Under the pieces are notes generated by a model. That model made no database searches and was not told the origin of the DNA. It saw only the letters and a program-made list of their open reading frames with translations. This document shows positions 1-8,692 of a DNA stretch of 64,000 bases, one piece after another (position 1 is the stretch's first letter; each line of letters opens with the position of its first letter). Both the position numbers and the translations under genes were made by a program. Origin of the DNA: an uncultured beta proteobacterium (lineage in GTDB: Bacteria > Pseudomonadota > Gammaproteobacteria > Burkholderiales > SG8-39); the NCBI GenBank assembly GCA_903928055.1, contig CAIYPG010000064.1, positions 1 to 64,000 of the forward strand. Reading direction: 5' to 3'.

Positions 1-15
1 GCGTGGATAAAAGAA

Positions 16-38
16 TTTATTATTAATTTGATAATAAA
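16..38. promoter_or_regulatory. AT-rich inverted repeat upstream of the first CoA-transferase
   Basis: The arms TTTATTAT and ATAATAAA are perfect inverted repeats separated by 7 bases, about 45 bases upstream of the start codon at 82. A second 6-bp stem (CGGGCC/GGCCCG) lies at 39-62. The position and AT-rich symmetry suit a regulator binding site in the leader of the gene, but no cognate regulator lies next to it. Operator function is inferred. Confidence 0.4.
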
Positions 39-81
39 CGGGCCCTGATATTGATCGGCCCGCACCCAAGGAGAAGGCAAC

Positions 82-2325
82 ATGGCAGGCGCATTGCACG
101 GCACACGGGTCATCGATTTCGGGCAGTACATGGCGGGACCGATGGCAGGCATGCTGCTGGGGGACCAGGGCGCGGATGTGATCCGTGTCGATCCGCCCGG
201 CGGCCCGCGCTGGAACACCCCGGCCAATGCCACCTGGAACCGCAACAAGCGCTCCATCGTCCTCGACCTGAAGAAACCGGCTGACCTGGAAACGGCGAAG
301 AAGCTGATCGCCTCGGCCGATGTGGTGATCGAGAACTTCCGTCCCGGCGTGATGGAGCGCCTCGGCCTCGGCGCAGCGGCCATGACGGCTGCGAACCCGC
401 GCCTCATCTACTGCTCGCTGCCCGGCTTTGCATCCGACGATCCGCGCGCGCAGGTGCGCGCCTGGGAGGGCGTGCTCGGGGCGGCGACTGCGACCTACAC
501 CTATCGCCACGATGATTCGCCCGCGGACACCGCGAATCGTCCGGTGTACACGGCGATTCCGTTCTCCTCGGCCTACGGCGCCTTCCTCTCGACGGTGTGC
601 ATCTCCATGGCGCTGAATGCCCGCGAGCGTTCCGGCCTGGGACAGGTGATCGAAGTGCCGCTGTTCGATGCCACGTTCACGGCCATTGGCATGCGTGGCA
701 TGAAGGTGCATGACCAGCCCAAGTCGCATCCGGCGTTCAACTGGAGCCGCCAGGCGCTGTGCAAGGATGGTCGCTGGGTGATGTATGTGGCGAACAATTT
801 CCGCCACACGGATTTCCTGAAGGCCGTGGGTGCCGACGAATGGATCAAGGCCGGGCTGTCGCCCGAGCAGCTCGCGCAGAAATTTGCCGACCTGTTCAAG
901 ACGAGGACGTCACTCGAGTGGGAGAAATTCTGCGAAGGGATCGGCACCGAATGCGTCACCGCGAACAACAGCGCCGAATGGCTGCAGCACCCGCAGGCGC
1001 TGGGCTCGAACATCATTGCCAACTTCACTGATCCGGAGCTCGGCAAGTTCCGCGGCCCCGCGATCAATGCGCGGCTCTCCGACACGCCGGGCTCGGTGCG
1101 TTCGCCGCGCCCGAAGCTCGATGCCCATCGCGATGAAATCCTGCGCGAACTGGCCACGCCGCGTAACACCGCTGCGACCGCCGCAACGGACGCCACGTTG
1201 AAGCAGGCCCTGAAAGGCGTGAAGGTGCTCGACCTCTGCATCATCCTCGCCGGCCCGGCCTGCGGCCGTACGCTGGCCGAGTTCGGGGCCGACGTGATCA
1301 AGATCGACGATCCGCGCCGCCAGCCGCTGCGGTTCCACAACGACGTCAACCGCGGCAAGCGCACCCTGCTGCTCGACCTGAAGACGAAGGAGGGCATCGA
1401 CATCCTCTGGAAGCTCATCGACCAGGCCGACATCATCCTGCAGAACTATCGCAAGGAAGCCGCCGACCGCCTCGGCATCTCGTATGAGCAGGTGAAAAAG
1501 CGCAAGCCCTCCATCGTGTATGCCTCGATGAACACCTTCGGCCAGACCGGCCCCTATGCCGGACGTCCCGGCCACGAGCAGATCGGCCAGTCGGTGTCGG
1601 GCATGCAGATGCGCTTCGGCGGCGACCGTCCTGTGCTCGCGCCATTCCCCGCGAACGACTACGGCACCGGCCTCATGGGCTGCTACGCCGTGACGCTGGC
1701 GCTGCTGAACGCGCGGCGCACCGGCCGCGGCCAGCATGTGGATACCGCACTGGCCTACACCGCCAGCATGTTGCAATCGCCCTTCCTGCTCGATTACGCC
1801 GGCAAGCAGTGGAACGAACCGAAAGGGCAGGCCGCGCTTGGAAGCAGCCCGCTGCATCGCGCCTATGAAACCGCGAAGGGCTGGGTGTTCCTCGCCGCAC
1901 GCGAAGGCGAGATCGCAAAATGCTCCGAGCTGGCCAATGTCGCCGGCCGCACCGGCGCCGCGCTGGAGCAGGCACTGGAGCAGGCCATGCGCACCCGTAC
2001 TGCCAAGGAGTGGGTGACGGCGCTGACCAACGCCGGCATCGGCGCGCACCATCTCGTCGAAGACCTCGACACGCTGATGCAGGACCCGCTGGTGGTGAAG
2101 CGCGGCCTGAGCATCACGCGCGAACACGACGAAGGACAGGGCCGCATCACCCAGACCGGCCCGGCCTCACGCCTCTCCCGCACACCACCCGTCCCCGGCA
2201 ACCCCGCACCCAAGCCCGGCTCGGATGCCAAGAGCGTGCTGGCTGACATCGGCATGGCCGACGAACTGGACCGGTTGGTAAAGGCAGGTGTGCTGGTGAC
2301 GGACGGGATCAAAGCCGGCGTCTGA
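82..2325 (+). CDS. Two-domain CaiB/BaiF (class III) CoA-transferase
   Basis: A 747-residue protein made of two tandem CaiB/BaiF domains (about residues 1-355 and 374-740), twice the usual family length. Both halves start with the family pattern (RVIDFGQYMAGPMAG; KVLDLCIILAGPACG) followed by GADVIRVDPP/GADVIKIDDP, and both carry the RPGHEQIGQ or equivalent central region. Family members move CoA between carboxylic acids in the cytoplasm; the substrate is not evident. At the position where the catalytic Asp is expected, both halves have Glu by my alignment (E129 and E499). The start at 82 has the ribosome site AAGGAGAAGG. It is strongly similar to the gene at 39611, so the two are paralogues. 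It stands alone, followed by a 340-bp gap with hairpins. Confidence 0.9.
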   Translation: MAGALHGTRVIDFGQYMAGPMAGMLLGDQGADVIRVDPPGGPRWNTPANATWNRNKRSIVLDLKKPADLETAKKLIASADVVIENFRPGVMERLGLGAAAMTAANPRLIYCSLPGFASDDPRAQVRAWEGVLGAATATYTYRHDDSPADTANRPVYTAIPFSSAYGAFLSTVCISMALNARERSGLGQVIEVPLFDATFTAIGMRGMKVHDQPKSHPAFNWSRQALCKDGRWVMYVANNFRHTDFLKAVGADEWIKAGLSPEQLAQKFADLFKTRTSLEWEKFCEGIGTECVTANNSAEWLQHPQALGSNIIANFTDPELGKFRGPAINARLSDTPGSVRSPRPKLDAHRDEILRELATPRNTAATAATDATLKQALKGVKVLDLCIILAGPACGRTLAEFGADVIKIDDPRRQPLRFHNDVNRGKRTLLLDLKTKEGIDILWKLIDQADIILQNYRKEAADRLGISYEQVKKRKPSIVYASMNTFGQTGPYAGRPGHEQIGQSVSGMQMRFGGDRPVLAPFPANDYGTGLMGCYAVTLALLNARRTGRGQHVDTALAYTASMLQSPFLLDYAGKQWNEPKGQAALGSSPLHRAYETAKGWVFLAAREGEIAKCSELANVAGRTGAALEQALEQAMRTRTAKEWVTALTNAGIGAHHLVEDLDTLMQDPLVVKRGLSITREHDEGQGRITQTGPASRLSRTPPVPGNPAPKPGSDAKSVLADIGMADELDRLVKAGVLVTDGIKAGV

Positions 2326-2370
2326 CTCCCATTTCCCCCCTTGCGAAGCGGGGAGGTGAGACGGGGAATT

Positions 2371-2440
2371 CGGGCAGCATGCTGCCCGCATGTCGAGCGG
2401 CCTTCCGGCGCAACGGAAGGCGCGCCCTGCAAAGGGCGCG
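2371..2440. other. Cluster of hairpins in the 2326-2665 intergenic gap
   Basis: Three consecutive palindromes are visible. An 18-bp perfect palindrome centred on GCATGC lies at 2371-2388. A stem CCTTCCG/CGGAAGG lies at 2401-2420. An 8-bp stem CGCGCCCT/AGGGCGCG with a GCAA loop lies at 2421-2440. There is no U-run, so a classical terminator is not supported. It could be a dispersed repeat of the species or a structured 3' region of the upstream mRNA. The rest of the 340-bp gap holds no supported gene. Confidence 0.5.
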
Positions 2441-2589
2441 GGGTGGCGCGGGTTTTCAAGAACTCTTCTCAATGAGGGATGACCCGGTGCAGCCGAGTCG
2501 GTCCAGCCGAGCAGGCCAGCAGCGCTTTCATACGAGTTGCACAACGATGCTCGCCGTAATGGTGCGACAAATCCGCCGGGAAATGATAA

Positions 2590-2610
2590 CTTAATGGTTA
2601 TTCAATTAAG
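2590..2610. promoter_or_regulatory. Inverted repeat CTTAAT-N9-ATTAAG
   Basis: Perfect 6-bp arms with a 9-base spacer lie 56 bases upstream of the start at 2666, in the only AT-rich patch of the gap. This is a plausible operator for the following operon. No regulator is adjacent, so its binding factor is unknown. Confidence 0.35.
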
Positions 2611-2665
2611 CGAAAATCGATTACGGCATCTGCTGGAGCGATGTCGCGACGGAGAACATTTCTTC

Positions 2666-3190
2666 ATGTCTATTTACATGGTTCAGCATGTCTTTGCGCG
2701 TCCGGACTGGGAGGCGGAATGGAACGCGTGGTATGCGGGCAATTTGAGGGTGTTGATGAGTGTCCCGGGTTTTCGCACAGGCCAGCGTTTCAAGGCGGTG
2801 GACGGGGCGCCCCCCCGTTACATGGCGATGTACACGGTGGATTCGGCCGATGTGTTCGAGACACAGTTCTACAAGGACTCGGGTGGCGGAGGGGTGGCCA
2901 GTCAGCGATTCAGGCCGGCTTATCAAGTCTGGATTCGCAATCTTTTCGAAAACCTTGCGGTGGCGCCAGCCGTCAAGGAGGGCGAATGCCTCGTGATGCT
3001 GGACGCCGATGCGCCTGATCCCCAACTCCCTGGAGTGCCGCTGGCGATGATGAAGTCCACCGGTTTCCACAAGACCACACCCTGGCGCGGCCTGGCCAGC
3101 GTCAGTGAGGCACGGGCGCAAAGTCTGCCCGAGACGGACGGACTGATCCTCTACAGGCCTGTCACCAGCCAGTTGCCGCAGCTTTATTGA
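2666..3190 (+). CDS. EthD-like / dimeric alpha-beta barrel protein
   Basis: 174 residues. The N-terminal part has the pattern of small dimeric alpha+beta barrel proteins of the EthD kind: EAEWNAWYAGNLRVLMSVPGF, then RYMAMYTVDSADVFET. Such proteins often act as accessory or ring-modifying factors in catabolic operons; no reaction can be assigned. An in-frame upstream ATG exists, but GGAGAA at 2651 sits well for the ATG at 2666. The stop overlaps the next start in a TGATG arrangement, so it is translationally coupled to a related protein. Both lie upstream of a flavin dehydrogenase and a Bug receptor, which suggests a small catabolic cassette. Confidence 0.7.
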   Translation: MSIYMVQHVFARPDWEAEWNAWYAGNLRVLMSVPGFRTGQRFKAVDGAPPRYMAMYTVDSADVFETQFYKDSGGGGVASQRFRPAYQVWIRNLFENLAVAPAVKEGECLVMLDADAPDPQLPGVPLAMMKSTGFHKTTPWRGLASVSEARAQSLPETDGLILYRPVTSQLPQLY

Positions 3191-3912
3191 TGATGTTCGA
3201 AGCGTCAGCGAGCGATGAACGTCGGGCCCTGCTGATGGTGTGGACCGATATTCCCGCGGCGCTGGAGGTCGATTTCAACGACTGGTACGACCGGGAGCAT
3301 ATGCGTGAGCGGGTCGAACTGCCCGGATTTATCCGCGGGCGCCGCTTCGAGGCCGTTTCCGCCAATCCCAAATATCTTGTTGTCTACGAGGTGGAAAGCG
3401 CGGACGTTCTTTTTTCAGAGCCCTATTTGCGGTTGAAGCAGAATCGCGACGCGCGCAGCCTTCGGTTCGTGCCTGCATTCACCAATACGATCAAGGCCAC
3501 ATGCGACATTGTCGCCCATGCGGGGACAGGAGAGGGCGGGTGGCTGGCTGTGCTGCCCCTCAGCCTGGAGGCTGGCAAGGCGGAGACGTTTCGCAGGTGG
3601 ATCTCCGAATCCTTTTGCGCAGAGATTGTGCAATGCCCCGGCATTCAAACGGCGACCTATGCCTCGGGCAACGAGCGCGCGCGCAAGCGTTCCGCTCCCC
3701 ACGACATGCGAAGCACCGATCGCCATATGGAGGATGTCGTGATGATAGAGGCCTCCAGCGAGCATGGCATGACGACGGCCCTGTCGCGACTCAACGATGC
3801 TGTGCTGGCAGGAAAGGGGGCACGCGCCCAACTGATGAATGGTCCCTGCGTTTTTCGGATGATCTACTCCCTGCGTTCCTTGAAACATGTGGCCCGGCCC
3901 GGGCAGCAATGA
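3190..3912 (+). CDS. EthD-like / dimeric alpha-beta barrel protein (second copy)
   Basis: 240 residues. The N-terminal half has the motif FNDWYDREHMRERVELPGFI followed by RYLVVYEVESADVL-type strands, matching the preceding gene and the gene at 30165. The C-terminal half (residues 100-240) is less recognisable and may be a second, degenerate barrel domain. Possible starts are TTG 3187, ATG 3190 and ATG 3193; I take 3190 because it forms TGATG with the upstream stop. It is probably co-transcribed with the FAD dehydrogenase 37 bases downstream. Function unknown; confident only of the fold family. Confidence 0.7.
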   Translation: MMFEASASDERRALLMVWTDIPAALEVDFNDWYDREHMRERVELPGFIRGRRFEAVSANPKYLVVYEVESADVLFSEPYLRLKQNRDARSLRFVPAFTNTIKATCDIVAHAGTGEGGWLAVLPLSLEAGKAETFRRWISESFCAEIVQCPGIQTATYASGNERARKRSAPHDMRSTDRHMEDVVMIEASSEHGMTTALSRLNDAVLAGKGARAQLMNGPCVFRMIYSLRSLKHVARPGQQ

Positions 3913-3949
3913 TGGGATGCGAAGATGATATGCAACAGAAGGAATTCCA

Positions 3950-5395
3950 ATGACGTCCAGTCTATCCAGTCCATGGGCGGACATGAGTGAGCCACAGCAG
4001 TTTGACGTTGTGGTGGTGGGTGGGGGCATTGCCGGCCTGGTGGCCGCAAACCGCGCTGCACAGCTCAATCTCAAGGCGGTGGTGCTGGAGCAGGGGGAGG
4101 ACGAAAAGTACCTGTGTAATACGCGCTTCACCGGCGGGACGCTGCACATCTGCCTGCGCGAAATCACGCTGGACGAAGAGACGCTAAGGCTGAAGATACT
4201 GGAGTCGGGCGGAGGGTTTATCCAGCCCGAAATCGCGCAGGTCATCGCCCGTGAAGGGCGCCGCGTGGTCCGCTGGCTGCAGGACGAAGGCATGCGCTTC
4301 ATGCGCGCCAGTGCCTCTGAGTACCACAAGTGGGTGCTGGCGCCCCCCGGGCGCAGCCGTCCCGGTTTGGACTGGGAGGGGCGCGCGGGTGATGTGCTGC
4401 TCCGCACGTTGGAAGCGCGGCTTATTTCGCGGGGTGGAAAGGTGGTGCGCGGCGCGCGTGCCGATACACTGATCATGGATGGCGGGCGTTGCGTCGGCGT
4501 GGTGGCGGAGCAACGTGCCGGTAAAACGCCGTATCGTGCCAGGGCGGTCTTCATCGCGGATGGCGGGTTTTCCGGCAATGCCGAGCTGGTTGAAAGGTAC
4601 GTCTCCCGACGGCCGGAACGCCTCAAGCAGCGCGGCGCAGGCACCGGCAAGGGCGATGGCATGCGCATGGCAGAGGCGGCCGGTGCGGCATTGGTCGGCA
4701 TGGATCGCTTCTACGGCCACACGTTGTCGGTAGACGCAATGAAGAATGACATGCTCTGGCCCTATCCCTATCTGGACAGCCTGGTCACGGCCGGGATCGT
4801 GGTGGATTCTGGCGGGCGCCGCTTTGTTGACGAAGGGCGCGGGGGCGTTTATGTGGCCAATGCAGTGGCTGCCCTCGAGGACCCGCAAAGTGCGCACGTG
4901 ATATTCGACCAGGCCATCTGGGAGAAGGCCGGGCGCAATGGTCTGATTGCGGCCAATCCCCACGTCGAACGGGAGGGGGGCACCATTCATCGCGCGGATA
5001 CGCTGGATGCACTGGCAGGTCTCGCCGGTCTGTCCGCCGATGCGTTAACTCGCACCATCCTTCAGTACAACGAAGCTGTCTCCGGCAAGGAACAGCCAGG
5101 CATCTTGTCGCCGCCGCGGTACAGGGAGAAATTTGATGCCTGTCCAATTCTGAAGGGGCCGTTTTATGCCCTGCCCATGTGCGCGGGCATCACTTACACC
5201 ATGGGTGGCATCCAGGTGAATGCCAACGCCCAGGCGGTACGCCCCGACGGCAGCGCCATCGGAGGCCTGTATGCGCTGGGTTCGGCAGCGGGCGGAATCG
5301 AGGGTGGTCCGGAGGTGGCCTATGTGGGCGGTCTCGCCAAGGCTGGAGTGACCGCGCTGATGGCCGCCGAGCATCTCGCCGCAGAAAAGATATGA
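3950..5395 (+). CDS. FAD-dependent dehydrogenase of the fumarate reductase/TcuA type
   Basis: 481 residues. The N-terminal Rossmann motif VVVGGGIAGL (about residue 20) and the FAD-side motifs GAGTGKGDGMRMAEAAG and YTMGGIQVNANAQ...GLYALGSAAGGIEG are those of the FAD_binding_2 family (fumarate reductase, tricarballylate dehydrogenase TcuA, 3-ketosteroid dehydrogenase). A cytoplasmic oxidation or desaturation of a carboxylate or ring substrate is likely. TcuA is the closest named relative I can suggest, on gene context with a Bug receptor downstream. The start at 3950 follows AAGGAATTCC; an in-frame ATG at 3983 is an alternative. No heme or iron-sulfur subunit is nearby, so the electron acceptor is unknown. 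Confidence 0.82.
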   Translation: MTSSLSSPWADMSEPQQFDVVVVGGGIAGLVAANRAAQLNLKAVVLEQGEDEKYLCNTRFTGGTLHICLREITLDEETLRLKILESGGGFIQPEIAQVIAREGRRVVRWLQDEGMRFMRASASEYHKWVLAPPGRSRPGLDWEGRAGDVLLRTLEARLISRGGKVVRGARADTLIMDGGRCVGVVAEQRAGKTPYRARAVFIADGGFSGNAELVERYVSRRPERLKQRGAGTGKGDGMRMAEAAGAALVGMDRFYGHTLSVDAMKNDMLWPYPYLDSLVTAGIVVDSGGRRFVDEGRGGVYVANAVAALEDPQSAHVIFDQAIWEKAGRNGLIAANPHVEREGGTIHRADTLDALAGLAGLSADALTRTILQYNEAVSGKEQPGILSPPRYREKFDACPILKGPFYALPMCAGITYTMGGIQVNANAQAVRPDGSAIGGLYALGSAAGGIEGGPEVAYVGGLAKAGVTALMAAEHLAAEKI

Positions 5396-5518
5396 ATCTG
5401 GAGTGAATGAGTGCCTGCATCCGCCCAAGGCATCGAAGCAAGCTGTCGCTTATGATGCATTGGTAGTTTGTCGGGACAGAAGAAACAATTAATGATTGTT
5501 CAGTCAGGAGGATTTGTC

Positions 5519-6469
5519 ATGCGTATTGCTAGCGTTTTCTTTGCGGTTTGCCTGTCGCTGCTTGGTGTTTCATCGGCGTGGTCAGCGTATCCGGACAAGC
5601 CTGTCCGCATTCTGATCGGCTTCACCCCGGGCGGGGGCACCGATACGCTGGCCCGACTGGTGAGCGTGAAATTGACGGAACGCTGGGGTCAGCCCGTACT
5701 GGTCGAGAACCGCCCCGGCGCTGACGGCGACATCGCGCTGGAAGCGCTGATGCGCGCGGCACCGGATGGCTACACGCTGGTGTTTGCCACGAACGCGATG
5801 ACCATCGCCCCTGCCCAGCGCAAGGTGAGCTATGACCCTGTGAAGACGTTCGCTCCCATATCGGTGGCTGCGTTCTCGCCGGGCTTGCTGGTGGTGAGGG
5901 CATCGTTGCCGGTCAATAACATGAAGGAACTGATCGAGTATGCCAAGGCCAGGCCGGGGCAACTGAACTTCGGATCTACCGGCGTGGGAACGACACCCTA
6001 CCTGCAGATGGCGCTGCTCATGAAGCTTACCGGTGCCAAAATGGTCAGCATTCCCTTCAAGGGAACGCCCATTGCGGCCATCGTGGCAGGCGATGTCGAT
6101 CTGGGTTTTTCCGCGATACCGGCCAGCATGCCCATGGTCAAGGCCGGCAAGCTCAAGGCGCTGGGGGTGACCACCCGGACGCGTGCAGCCATGCTGCCCG
6201 ATGTGCCCACGCTGGCCGAGGCCGGCTTTCCCGGCAACGAGGCCAACACCTGGTACGCATGGCTGGCACCGGCCGGCACACACCGGGACATCGTCAACAA
6301 GCTCTATACCGATTTCACCTGGTCGATGAAGGATCCCGTGCTTGGTCCGCGTATTGCCGAGCTGGGCTTCGTCCCTGTGCTCAGCACGCCCGAGGAGTTT
6401 CTGGAGACACTGAAGAGCGACACTGCCATGTGGGCAGAGTTGATGAAGTCGGTGGAGGTGGTGAAGTGA
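5519..6469 (+). CDS. Bug/TctC-family periplasmic tripartite tricarboxylate receptor
   Basis: 316 residues with a clean Sec signal peptide (hydrophobic SVFFAVCLSLLGVSSAWSA) and the Bug N-terminal signature YPDKPVRILIGFTPGGGTD, then ENRPGADG, PDGYTL and FKGTPIAA, ending in MKSVEVVK. Family members bind carboxylic acids or related small solutes in the periplasm. The start at 5519 follows CAGGAGGATTTGTC. It lies 123 bases after the FAD dehydrogenase, so the likely role is capture of that enzyme's substrate. No TctA/TctB permease genes are present anywhere in the window. Confidence 0.93.
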   Translation: MRIASVFFAVCLSLLGVSSAWSAYPDKPVRILIGFTPGGGTDTLARLVSVKLTERWGQPVLVENRPGADGDIALEALMRAAPDGYTLVFATNAMTIAPAQRKVSYDPVKTFAPISVAAFSPGLLVVRASLPVNNMKELIEYAKARPGQLNFGSTGVGTTPYLQMALLMKLTGAKMVSIPFKGTPIAAIVAGDVDLGFSAIPASMPMVKAGKLKALGVTTRTRAAMLPDVPTLAEAGFPGNEANTWYAWLAPAGTHRDIVNKLYTDFTWSMKDPVLGPRIAELGFVPVLSTPEEFLETLKSDTAMWAELMKSVEVVK

Positions 6470-6518
6470 GGGGTGCAGGGACTTTGAGGCGTGCATCAAG
6501 AGTGGAGGGAGTAGCCCT

Positions 6519-6740
6519 ATGAAGGAATATCCAGCACTCAAATGGATGGTCAAAAACGGGCGCCGGCTGGCGCTAGCCGTATTGGTACTCTGCATCGCAG
6601 CCGGCATTTATGCCTATGTTCGAACGGGAGTCCCCGAGCTCGTGGTTGCAGGAGCGGTACTGGGCGTCATGGGATTTGCCGTGGTGCGCGTCGGGACAGA
6701 ACTGATCGAGCTTGTCAGTGACATGCTGATGCCACAATGA
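6519..6740 (+). CDS. Small hydrophobic protein with two membrane segments
   Basis: 73 residues with two predicted transmembrane helices (about residues 17-32 and 38-57) and a basic N-terminus. I do not recognise the family. It follows the Bug gene by 49 bases and has a good ribosome site (GGAGGGAG). The position is tempting for a TctB-like subunit, but TctB proteins are about twice as long with more helices, so I do not call it that. It is probably the last gene of the 2666-6740 cassette. Confidence 0.6.
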   Translation: MKEYPALKWMVKNGRRLALAVLVLCIAAGIYAYVRTGVPELVVAGAVLGVMGFAVVRVGTELIELVSDMLMPQ

Positions 6741-7085
6741 GTGCATTTGGAAGGGCGAGATCACATTCATATTAGGAGCTCGGAAAAATGCTCACCTGAA
6801 TTCCAGAATGCCCATCTGACTTTCCAAGACTGAATTGAATCAGCGCAGGGCCCCTTGGAAGGCCGGGGAGTCCGTGGAGATTGCCGCCTGTGTCTGCAGT
6901 CTAGCCTGGTGACAGTTAAGGCATTGAATAAAATCATTAATAATCACGTTCCTGCCGAACCTGGCTGTTTTAAGCTCTTTTGTCGATTTCCAATCCTCCC
7001 GTTCGACAAAACAGTAGCGGCGGGGTAGCGGACGAAGGGATCGTTCGGTGCAGACGCGCCAGCAAAATGAACGAGGAGTGATGTC
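6741..7085. other. Intergenic region of 345 bp, no gene seen
   Basis: Relatively AT-rich stretch between the small membrane protein and the YCII gene. The only open frames are antisense continuations over the next gene. A promoter for the YCII gene presumably lies here (TTGAATAAAATCATTAATAA at 6927-6946 is AT-rich), but I cannot assign boxes with confidence. Confidence 0.5.
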
Positions 7086-7463
7086 ATGCGATTCATTTCG
7101 ATGATCCGTATCCAGGAGAACGCGGGCCTCGCGCCCAGCGAGCAGTTGATGAATGACATGGGCAAGCTGATTGACGAGCTGACCCGCAGCGGGCAACTGG
7201 TCAGCACCGCCGGCCTGCGGCCCACTGCAGAAGGGGTGCGGGTGCGCCAGCGCCACGGCAGGCAGTCAACCATGGACGGGCCGTTCACCGAAACCAAGGA
7301 AGTGATCGGCGGTTATGCCATCCTCGAGGCGAAATCCAAGGAGGAGGCGATTGAACTGACCCGGCGCTTCCTCAAGGTCCACGGTGACGAGTGGGACATC
7401 GAGTGCGAAGTGCGCCAGCTTGACGGACCAGAATTCTGCAGCGATGTAAATCCCGCCTCGTAA
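7086..7463 (+). CDS. YCII/DGPF-domain protein
   Basis: 125 residues. The family signature DGPFTETKEVIGGYAILEAKS lies in the C-terminal half, and the N-terminus MRFISMIRIQEN matches the first strand of the ferredoxin-like YCII fold. These small proteins commonly sit beside ECF sigma factors and SRPBCC proteins; their biochemical role is poorly defined. The ribosome site CGAGGAG precedes the ATG. An SRPBCC gene follows at 39 bases, the usual partner, but no ECF sigma gene is present here. Confidence 0.85.
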   Translation: MRFISMIRIQENAGLAPSEQLMNDMGKLIDELTRSGQLVSTAGLRPTAEGVRVRQRHGRQSTMDGPFTETKEVIGGYAILEAKSKEEAIELTRRFLKVHGDEWDIECEVRQLDGPEFCSDVNPAS

Positions 7464-7502
7464 GCATTGACCCGGCCTCCCGATCAATTCCAAGGAAACA
7501 CC

Positions 7503-7946
7503 ATGACCAATTCCGTACGACTCCACCGCGTCCTGCGTGCCCCGCCTGAAAAGGTGTATCGCGCCTTCCTCAATGCTGATGCCCTGGCCAAATGGCTGCC
7601 GCCCAATGGCTTCACCGCCACGGTGCATCACTTCGAGGCAAAGGCGGGCGGAGCGTTCAAGATGTCCTTCACGAATTTCACCACGCAGCAAAGCCATTCC
7701 TTCGGTGGCGAGTACCTCGAACTGGTGCCGCATTCGCTGATTCGCTATACCGATGTGTTCGACGATCCGAACCTGCCGGGTGTGATAGAGGTGACGGTGT
7801 CGCTGAAGCCGGTGCTCTGCGGCACCGAGCTGAACGTGACGCAGTCGGGCATTCCCGATGTGATTCCCACTGAGATGTGCTATCTCGGCTGGCAGGAGTC
7901 GCTGGTGCAACTGGCCATGCTGGTCGAGCCGAATATTCCGCAGTAG
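7503..7946 (+). CDS. SRPBCC/AHSA1-like (START superfamily) protein
   Basis: 147 residues beginning LHRVLRAPPEKVYRAFLNADALAKWLPP, the characteristic first strand and helix of the AHSA1/CalC branch of the SRPBCC fold, with GGEYLELVPHSLIRYT in the middle and GWQESLVQLAMLVE as the long C-terminal helix. It forms a hydrophobic ligand cavity; the ligand is unknown. The start at 7503 follows AAGGAAACACC; 7467 would be a longer and weaker start. Pairing with the YCII gene upstream is common in proteobacteria. Confidence 0.85.
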   Translation: MTNSVRLHRVLRAPPEKVYRAFLNADALAKWLPPNGFTATVHHFEAKAGGAFKMSFTNFTTQQSHSFGGEYLELVPHSLIRYTDVFDDPNLPGVIEVTVSLKPVLCGTELNVTQSGIPDVIPTEMCYLGWQESLVQLAMLVEPNIPQ

Positions 7947-7953
7947 CACGGCA

Positions 7954-8658
7954 ATGCGGCGTTTTTTCTATTGGGTGGCTGGTCTGGCGCTGCTGTATGC
8001 AACTTCGCTGGCGCCGGCCCTGGCTGCCGATGTAGTTTCCGAGGCCGCTCCATCCTCTGTGTTTGACCTCCGGCAGTGGAAGCTGCAGCTTCCCGGCCCG
8101 AAGGAGGTGAAGAACCTGCAGGGCTATTCCTCAGCGTACTTTGGCCTGGATGCCGAACGCCACCTGCGCTTCCGGCTTGACGCCGCCGAGAAGGGCACGA
8201 CGCCGAATACCAGCTACGTGCGCGCCGAGCTGCGGCACCTGCCGAACTGGAGCATGGCCGGCCCGCATGTGCTGTCGGCGGAGTTTCGTGCCGTTTCCCG
8301 CCTGAAGCCTGACCGGCTGACGGTACTGCAGATCCACGGTATCACCGATCGCGGCGAGAACGCGCCGCCGCTGCTGCGCATTGCCCTGAACAATGGCGAC
8401 CTGGTGGCGGTGATCAAGACCACGGTCGCAGGCGACAGCAACGACACCGTTATGTTGCAACGCGGCCTGGAGGACAGTCCGGCGAAAGTGGAGGTACGCG
8501 TCCAGTCATCGCAGATGACCATTGCCGTGAACGGCGAGGTGAAGGCGAGCCGCAACCTGTCGTTCTGGACATTCCCGAATTACTGGAAGGCGGGCATCTA
8601 TCCGCAGGCGCATGCCGGTATCGCCGAGGTGGTGTTTTACCGGCTGGATGCGGACTGA
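7954..8658 (+). CDS. Polysaccharide lyase family 7-like (alginate lyase) protein, exported
   Basis: 234 residues with an N-terminal signal peptide (cleavage near ALAA, residue 25). All three PL7 signature blocks are visible in order: YVRAELR (residues 88-94, for the usual R-T-E-L-R), QIH (126-128) and YWKAGIYPQ (210-218, for YFKAGxYxQ). These carry the family catalytic Arg, Gln, His and Tyr. PL7 enzymes cleave alginate or related polyuronates by beta-elimination, and QIH is usually associated with guluronate-containing substrates. No other alginate gene is nearby, so it may degrade external or self-made polyuronate. Start 7954 has a weak ribosome site, 7 bases after the SRPBCC stop. Confidence 0.82.
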   Translation: MRRFFYWVAGLALLYATSLAPALAADVVSEAAPSSVFDLRQWKLQLPGPKEVKNLQGYSSAYFGLDAERHLRFRLDAAEKGTTPNTSYVRAELRHLPNWSMAGPHVLSAEFRAVSRLKPDRLTVLQIHGITDRGENAPPLLRIALNNGDLVAVIKTTVAGDSNDTVMLQRGLEDSPAKVEVRVQSSQMTIAVNGEVKASRNLSFWTFPNYWKAGIYPQAHAGIAEVVFYRLDAD

Positions 8659-8692
8659 GGAACGCTCCGGCGCTTCATGCCAAAATACCGCC

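Noticed and set aside
2371-2440. Hairpin cluster as a rho-independent terminator
   Set aside because: The stems are strong, but no U-rich tract follows any of them.
6519-6740. Small two-helix protein as a TctB subunit for the preceding Bug receptor
   Set aside because: It is too short and has too few helices for TctB, and there is no TctA gene beside it.
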